Origin: DASRAJ01 sp035638255
Lineage (GTDB): Bacteria > Bacteroidota > Bacteroidia > Chitinophagales > UBA10324
NCBI GenBank assembly: GCA_035638255.1
Contig: DASRAJ010000157.1
Coordinates: 1 to 64,000 of the forward strand
DNA: 64,000 bases
Reading direction: 5' to 3'
The position numbers and the translations under genes were made by a program. Below the pieces are notes generated by a model. The model was not told where the DNA came from. It did no database searches and saw only the letters and a program-made list of their open reading frames with translations. Position 1 is the stretch's first letter; every line of letters starts with the position of its first letter. Positions 60,924 to 64,000 of the stretch are shown here, in pieces.

Positions 60924-62453
60924 TCAGGATGACCGATATGGCAATTTGTTATGCACCTCTTTGTTGTTTTCCAGCCGGGATAAAATAATGCTCCATGCGG
61001 TTTCATAGGGAATGATTTCCATAGAGTCAATTTCTTCTGAACTGATTTTTCCTACGGCTTTTAGTTTTTCTAAGTAGGGTGCAGCCCGTATTTTTACTTT
61101 CTTAGGATCGTAGTTGTAATTTACCAACTGGCGCAGCATCTTAATAAATAAGGTGGTTCGGGGTGCTTTTTTCCCTGAAAGATATCGTGAGGAGAAAACA
61201 CGCAGTGACTCGATTGTTCTTTCCAGTTTATCTTCATCTCCCCGGTCAATGATGTAAAGAATCTGCGCAATGAGGATGGCAGGATAAAAGCCGGCTTTGT
61301 CTTTTGAATAGATCGGAACTTCATTTAGAAACTTAAGGATCTTGAAGTCTTTTGTTTTCTGTTCCCCCGGGACCAGATAATTAATGTATGCCTCATAAAT
61401 TTTCCAGGTTTCATGTTTTTCGGGAGATAAAAACTGAAAACGCTGATGATGCATAGCTTCTTCAACAATTAAAGAGGCTTTTTCAAACTTGCCTGCATGC
61501 GTAGCGAGCATAAAGTAGTTTTCCAGCACCACAAACCAATTGTTGCTCCCTTTCTTGTAACGCTGTAGCGCTTCTTCAGCATTTTGCTTTCCCAATTTGA
61601 AGTTACGAAGATGAAGACAGCATACCATTTTTAGAAGCGACACTTCCCCTTCGCGCGACGCCACATAAAATTTCGGATGATTCTTCGAATATTGCTGAAG
61701 CCGGTTACAGAGGTTGAGCAGAAGACGATAGTTTCCGATAATCTGGTAATAGAGCATGCCTACGCGGTAGTGCAATATTGTGAGGTGAAAAGTGTGCTGG
61801 TATTTTGCCAATTCTTTGCATTGATTGAAATAATCTTTTGCAGTTTGCTCCAGTTCGGGTTGAATCGCTTTGCTTCTCCCGAATTGAGCTACTAATGAAC
61901 CATACATGAATTCAGCGCGGTTTTCTCCCCGCACCTTTTTGAGAGACTCCGTTACTATATTATGATAGTGCTGGTATTCCTTTTTTAATCCTGCCATCGA
62001 ATAGTGGTGCCTGAGCATGCGCGCGCAGAGAAATGCAATCTCATTCAAATCAAATTTTTCCGCCTGGCTCAACGTATTTCTTGCCATTGCAATAGCACTG
62101 GTGCGGGCACCATGAGTGAGGAGCAGTTTTGCGCAGAAATAATTTCGGTTGCATTGATATACCGCCTGCTGGTAGGCTGACTCCTGAATTTTTTTGTGAT
62201 TGATAAAGAATAACGTATTCACCAGCCGATCCTTCAACCGGCTCTTCAGCATTTGATATTTCTTGTCAGACGGGGAAGTTTGATAGAGTGCAGAAGCCGC
62301 TTGTTCATCCGTAGTAAATGTTTCGTCAGAAATCCCATTGAAGAGTTGCTGATACAGATTTCCGGTTACTAAGGACTGCCGATAATCTATTACATCAATT
62401 TTATTTAGCTGTTGCTTTGTTACCAGCGATACCATTTCACGGAAAACTTTCAT
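60924..62453 (-). CDS. Alpha-helical (TPR-like) protein of unknown function
   Basis: The 509-residue product lacks a signal peptide and is almost wholly helical, with repeated helix pairs such as 'ARTSAIAMARNTLSQAEKFDL', 'AEFMYGSLVAQFGRSKAIQPELEQTAKDYFNQ' and 'KYQHTFHLTILHYRVGMLYYQ'. This resembles TPR or solenoid scaffold proteins. It is rich in Lys, Arg, Tyr and Leu. I do not recognise a named family. A perfect TATATTTG box lies 26 bases upstream. It is probably cytoplasmic and mediates protein contacts, which is inference from the fold only. Confidence 0.85.
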   Translation of the reverse strand: MKVFREMVSLVTKQQLNKIDVIDYRQSLVTGNLYQQLFNGISDETFTTDEQAASALYQTSPSDKKYQMLKSRLKDRLVNTLFFINHKKIQESAYQQAVYQCNRNYFCAKLLLTHGARTSAIAMARNTLSQAEKFDLNEIAFLCARMLRHHYSMAGLKKEYQHYHNIVTESLKKVRGENRAEFMYGSLVAQFGRSKAIQPELEQTAKDYFNQCKELAKYQHTFHLTILHYRVGMLYYQIIGNYRLLLNLCNRLQQYSKNHPKFYVASREGEVSLLKMVCCLHLRNFKLGKQNAEEALQRYKKGSNNWFVVLENYFMLATHAGKFEKASLIVEEAMHHQRFQFLSPEKHETWKIYEAYINYLVPGEQKTKDFKILKFLNEVPIYSKDKAGFYPAILIAQILYIIDRGDEDKLERTIESLRVFSSRYLSGKKAPRTTLFIKMLRQLVNYNYDPKKVKIRAAPYLEKLKAVGKISSEEIDSMEIIPYETAWSIILSRLENNKEVHNKLPYRSS

Positions 62454-62478
62454 ACTGTTTGATAAGGATATTATACCC

Positions 62479-62486
62479 CAAATATA
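62479..62486 (-). promoter_or_regulatory. Candidate -7 box of the helical protein gene
   Basis: On the minus strand TATATTTG matches TAnnTTTG exactly and lies 25 bases before the ATG at 62453. No -33 TTG is visible at the usual spacing. Confidence 0.4.
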
Positions 62487-63137
62487 GTGCGTTAATACGA
62501 ATAGCCTCAGAAGCCCGCTTTGAAAAATCCGAAAAAGAGATGTTACTTTTTAGAAGTTTTTGTACCTGCAACTATTCCATGTATGCATATACCTTTGACA
62601 TCTGAAGATAATGAAGAGAAAGAAACTTCGAGGGAAGTACTTAAAGAATGCTAAGCCCGAAATAAACGCAAAGTGAATTTCTTTGGATTAAAGGATGGGT
62701 TTCGATAAATATAATTTTTGTACACAAATTATCAGTTTAGGTGGATTTATTTGTTACTCGATTCAGGTTTTGGAGGAATTTTAATCAGTCAGTAAGGAAA
62801 AAGTCTTAGAACCATTGCCTGTAAAGGATCTCAAGAGGAAGATTCATATCAAACAACAGGAATTTTCAGGAAGTTTTTCCCGCTGTTTTTTTTTTAAATT
62901 CTGAGTACTAACTTGCTGGAAGCCTTTACTATCAAGCATTCTGTTTCATTTTAAGGGTAATTATTTGGATGTTTTTCTTGTAGCAAAATATAGTTACTTA
63001 AAAATGATTACTGATTATGAGATTTGAACATTACATAGAGAGATTAAGCAAAATCCTGAGTGGTGTGAACCGGATAATCAAGAGCGTGACGTTACTTATT
63101 GACGAGTTTAGTACATTTTCCAACGTGTCAAAAGGGA

Positions 63138-63145
63138 TACTTTTG
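63138..63145 (+). promoter_or_regulatory. Candidate -7 box before the small-peptide/HNH pair
   Basis: TACTTTTG matches TAnnTTTG exactly and lies 23 bases before the ATG at 63169. No -33 partner is clear. Confidence 0.3.
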
Positions 63146-63168
63146 GTCTGTACAAAAAAAACAAACTC

Positions 63169-63318
63169 ATGTCAACCATCCTCTGCCAGATTATCATCAT
63201 GCTGAATCTTATGCTTGGAAACGGCAATCATACGCAACAAGCACAGTCAATTTATAATTCACATTCATATACTACCACCAGCAAAGGGGTAGTCATTATT
63301 GACACAGATGAACTTTAA
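63169..63318 (+). CDS. Possible 49-residue peptide upstream of the HNH gene
   Basis: From ATG 63169 a short frame encodes 'MSTILCQIIIMLNLMLGNGN', then a polar part with 'HTQQAQSIYNSHSYTTTSKG' and the end 'VVIIDTDEL'. The start is hydrophobic and could be a short signal or membrane segment. A -7 box is close upstream and the HNH-like gene starts 12 bases after the stop, so a two-gene transcript is plausible. There is no recognised homology; it may be a chance frame. Confidence 0.35.
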   Translation: MSTILCQIIIMLNLMLGNGNHTQQAQSIYNSHSYTTTSKGVVIIDTDEL

Positions 63319-63330
63319 AACTTATATAGC

Positions 63331-63621
63331 ATGATGAACTTGAAACTAGGTTTACTTGAGCAAGTTTGGGAAAAAGCTTGCTTAATTCCCGGAATGGATC
63401 CAACACTCATCCGCCGTGATGAGCAAGGAGGTTTGATCAGAAAGTCGGAATTCAATAACGAATCCTCGATCTATGGATGGTGCTTTCATCATCTGAAACC
63501 TGTTTGGGAAGGTGGCAATAGTGAACTTGGAAACGTGACTCCGCTGAGTTGCACTAATAAGATCATCACTCTTGTCGGTTCTCTTAATCAGTGGCATAAG
63601 GAATCGGAGATTTGGGATTAA
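63331..63621 (+). CDS. Small standalone HNH-like nuclease domain protein
   Basis: The 96-residue product matches the HNH pattern that ends many polymorphic toxins and small nucleases: 'VWEKACLIPGMDPTLIRRDEQGGLIRKSEF' then 'YGWCFHHLKPVWEGG' and 'LGNVTPLSCTNK'. In related HNH proteins the central block reads 'GWEIDHIxPxxxGG...NLxPLxxxNN'; here Asp-His is replaced by His-His but the His and the downstream Asn are kept. A second ATG at 63334 could be used. It is not attached to a larger toxin. Role (DNA processing, toxin or defence) is unknown. It converges with the next gene with a one-base gap. Confidence 0.72.
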   Translation: MMNLKLGLLEQVWEKACLIPGMDPTLIRRDEQGGLIRKSEFNNESSIYGWCFHHLKPVWEGGNSELGNVTPLSCTNKIITLVGSLNQWHKESEIWD

Positions 63622-63622
63622 A

Positions 63623-64000
63623 TCATTTCTGGTGTTTTACTGCCCTGATGGCATTTCTTTCCTCCCAATTCTGCCCTACATTCTCATTGAAATTTTGCCC
63701 AAGAAGTTTTACTGCCAAGCGCGGAATTAATCCTTTCAACCTCATATAATTCTTGAAATAAACAGGCCGTGCACCTAATGATGTTTTTGCAGCACGAGCA
63801 GTTCTCCCCAATTCCAATTCATTTTTCCCGCCTTCAATTGCATCAGCGATCGCATCGAAAAGAATATTGAAATACAACCAGTGTGTTTCATTGGCCGGAT
63901 AATCTATTCCGATGTAGTGTAACTCCCACAAGTTTTCAAAGACAATGTTAGAACTGAAGGCGATAAGCTTATTTTCAGAAAAGTAACCGAATAACCGAAA
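63623..64000 (-). CDS. 3' part of a FemAB/GNAT-like protein (cut by window edge)
   Basis: The frame is open to the window end, so only the C-terminal 125 residues or so are seen. 'LWELHYIGIDYPANETHWLYFNILFDAIADAIEGG' is followed by 'ELGRTARAAKTSLGARPVYF', a pattern like the C-terminal lobe of GNAT/FemAB-like acyltransferases of the peptidoglycan-biosynthesis/recognition type, where 'ExGRTxxxxKxxLGA' lines the acyl-CoA pocket. The preceding residues 'FGYFSENKLIAFSSNIVFEN' fit the same fold. A TTG at 63929-63931 is not a start because the frame runs through it. Exact substrate is unknown. Confidence 0.7.
   Translation of the reverse strand, partial: FRLFGYFSENKLIAFSSNIVFENLWELHYIGIDYPANETHWLYFNILFDAIADAIEGGKNELELGRTARAAKTSLGARPVYFKNYMRLKGLIPRLAVKLLGQNFNENVGQNWEERNAIRAVKHQK

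Larger units (their letters stand above)
62454..63168. other. 715-base AT-rich intergenic region
   Basis: The region upstream of the helical-protein gene and before the small frames at 63169 is AT-rich. A short plus-strand frame starting at 63017 has no recognisable features and was not called. Apart from candidate promoter boxes at 62479 and 63138 nothing convincing was found. Confidence 0.45.

Noticed and set aside
63017..63205. 62-codon plus-strand frame
   Set aside because: No recognisable feature; a candidate promoter lies inside it and points to the next frame instead.

Overview
The window reads as a chromosomal segment of a member of the Bacteroidota, probably a Chitinophagales- or Sphingobacteriales-like environmental lineage. 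Many secreted proteins end in a type IX secretion (T9SS) type A sorting domain with a 'YPNP' motif. Signal peptides typically end in ...AQ. Shine-Dalgarno sequences are not evident, and several genes have TAnnTTTG -7 boxes close upstream. No rRNA, tRNA, CRISPR array, transposase or phage gene was seen.

Layout. 1-9.8 kb: a YD-repeat-like secreted protein, an unrecognised secreted protein, a truncated secreted-protein relic, an arylsulfotransferase-like T9SS protein, a CMAS-type methyltransferase, a PA0069-type radical SAM protein and a repeat-rich T9SS protein. 9.9-11.5 kb: csaA and exonuclease III, divergent. 11.5-15 kb: two tandem paralogues fusing a cytochrome c domain to a PHM/DBM-like copper monooxygenase and a T9SS domain. 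15-21 kb: a head-GIN lipoprotein and two ECF sigma/anti-sigma pairs separated by a 61-residue membrane protein. The first anti-sigma candidate appears to span both membranes (inner-membrane helix, about 290-residue low-complexity linker, C-terminal outer-membrane repeat/barrel region). 21-24.5 kb: an APC permease and an outer-membrane-type protein.

24.5-45.2 kb is dominated by surface proteins: a T9SS sulfatase followed by a same-strand array of seven SBBP-type propeller proteins (five with an N-terminal DUF7948-like region, two without). Each has seven recognisable W-x-T-Y-x-G-G-like motifs. Conserved spacers and a 5' relic of one more copy show that the array grew and shrank by recombination. 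45.4-51 kb: a very large outer-membrane-type protein, a Cys-cluster acidic protein and a coiled-coil membrane protein.

51-64 kb is mostly housekeeping: a gnd-zwf-pgl operon (oxidative pentose phosphate branch), a fused two-domain oligopeptide ABC ATPase, RNase R, a polyprenyl diphosphate synthase, a 46-residue lipoprotein, a helical-repeat protein, a small standalone HNH-like protein preceded by a possible 49-residue frame, and the 3' end of a FemAB/GNAT-like gene cut by the window edge.

The intergenic DNA holds many inverted or tandem repeats, some of which reach the ends of genes. The best candidates for unusual biology are the trans-envelope anti-sigma pair at 16.0-18.7 kb, the recombining SBBP array, and the cytochrome-copper monooxygenase fusions.
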